64,000 nucleotides of DNA from positions 496,001 to 560,000 of the forward strand of contig NZ_JAGFBF010000001.1 in NCBI RefSeq assembly GCF_017583045.1, written 5' to 3'. Numbering within the stretch: the stretch's first letter is position 1; each line of letters starts with the position of its first letter. Below are positions 63,386-64,000 of this stretch, piece after piece. A program made the translations under genes and the position numbers. The notes beneath the pieces were generated by a model. It ran no database searches. It was not told the DNA's origin and saw nothing but the letters and a program-made list of their open reading frames with translations. Origin of the DNA: Leucobacter tardus (GTDB lineage: Bacteria > Actinomycetota > Actinomycetes > Actinomycetales > Microbacteriaceae).

Positions 63386-63510
63386 CCACTCGACGACGCT
63401 CATCGAACTACTCGGCCGGTCCCCGGCGCCGTCACGTACGGAGTCGGGGAACCGGTGGCCGAGCGACGCCCCGGCGTCGCACTGCAAAGGATGCGTAAGG
63501 AAATGACGTC

Positions 63511-64000
63511 ATGATCGGCGCTCTCGAACTCGGAATCATCTACGGCGTCATGGCCCTGGGTGTCTACCTCACCTTCAAAGTGCTGAACTTCCCCGACCTC
63601 ACCGTCGACGGCAGCTTCACCACGGGTGCCGCCGTCGCGGCATCGATGATCACGCTCGGACAGAACCCCTGGCTCGCCACGCTCGCCGGAGGCGCTGCCG
63701 GCATCGTCGCCGGAATCATCACGGGCGTGCTCCACACCAAGGGAAAGATCGACGGCCTCCTGGCCGGGATCCTGACCATGATCGCGCTCTGGTCGGTGAA
63801 CCTGCGCATCATGGGGACGACCAAGGAAGACGCGGTGAGCACGTCGAACCTGCCGCTGCTGCGGGCCGACACCGTCTTCACACCGCTCGCCGACGCGGGC
63901 ATCTCGCGCACCTGGATGAGCATCGCGTTCGTCGCCGTCGCCGTGATCGTCGTGAAGCTCTTGGTCGACTGGTTCCTCTCGACGAACCAGGGCCTCGCCA
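63511..64000 (+). CDS. ABC transporter permease (branched-chain/TrpY type), partial
   Basis: First 163 residues of a BPD_transp_2 permease (IIYGVMALGVYLTFKVLNFP, LTVDGSFTTGAAVAA) with five TM segments visible; the rest lies beyond the window. A TAAGGA ribosome site precedes the ATG. It should form the channel for the upstream binding protein, with an ATPase expected next. Confidence 0.9.
   Translation, partial: MIGALELGIIYGVMALGVYLTFKVLNFPDLTVDGSFTTGAAVAASMITLGQNPWLATLAGGAAGIVAGIITGVLHTKGKIDGLLAGILTMIALWSVNLRIMGTTKEDAVSTSNLPLLRADTVFTPLADAGISRTWMSIAFVAVAVIVVKLLVDWFLSTNQGLA

Overview
The window is high-GC (roughly 70% in most genes) actinobacterial chromosome. A CsoR-type copper operon, an actinobacterial Zur/zinc locus, an MshA-like mycothiol glycosyltransferase, a NucS mismatch endonuclease, a SpaA-type pilus and several small proteins of a kind common in Microbacteriaceae all point to Microbacteriaceae (Leucobacter-like is my guess). 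The genus is inference, not proven.

Layout. 1-2.4 kb: copper export operon (copZ, membrane-anchored His-rich protein, copA cut by the window edge) behind two CsoR-like palindromes. 2.5-3.5 kb: two long intergenic hairpins and an SDR oxidoreductase. 3.7-8.0 kb: GntR regulator and methylcitrate-cycle genes prpD-prpB-prpC for propionate use. 8.1-10.8 kb: MshA-like glycosyltransferase and an amidase. 10.8-15.0 kb: zinc uptake operon (binding protein, ATPase, two permeases, Zur) behind a Zur-box-like site. 15.1-18.4 kb: glutamate-type ABC importer gluABCD. 18.4-24.4 kb: a run of co-oriented, often overlapping genes (threonine-synthase-like enzyme, SDR, D-2-hydroxyacid dehydrogenase, alpha/beta hydrolase, acyltransferase-like protein, zinc-ribbon membrane protein). 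24.4-27.6 kb: a DUF2510 membrane protein, an HExxH metalloprotease candidate and an unknown protein.

27.63-43.56 kb is an integrated genomic island. It is bounded by a perfect 16-bp direct repeat, the right copy of which encodes the last four residues and stop of nucS. The island's tyrosine integrase sits next to that copy. Much of the interior has visibly lower GC and contains gene fragments (MFS transporter, UmuC-like polymerase, a broken duplicate of a small protein). It carries an origin-like block of hairpins and repeats, a BrnT/RHH-like toxin-antitoxin pair, an NrdH-like redoxin, and a minus-strand surface cluster: an ECF sigma factor fused to its own zinc finger, membrane segments and ectodomain; two LANTG-anchored surface proteins, one with thioester-domain hallmarks; a GT60-like glycosyltransferase; and a second, shorter ECF sigma factor. 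I consider this cluster the most novel system here: a mobile, self-regulated, possibly glycosylated adhesin module.

43.5-64 kb returns to ordinary chromosome: nucS, a small membrane protein and a TPR protein, a MATE transporter, a three-gene sortase/pilus locus, a phospholipid pair (CDP-alcohol phosphotransferase, LPG-synthase-like membrane protein), an M13 peptidase, a nitrilase-family amidohydrolase, a thiD-tenA fusion under a TPP riboswitch, trhO, a FadR-like regulator, a PEBP protein, a stand-alone SIP protein under an IdeR/DtxR-like box and divergent from a beta-lactamase-fold hydrolase, and the start of an ABC importer cut by the window end. No rRNA, tRNA or CRISPR array was seen.
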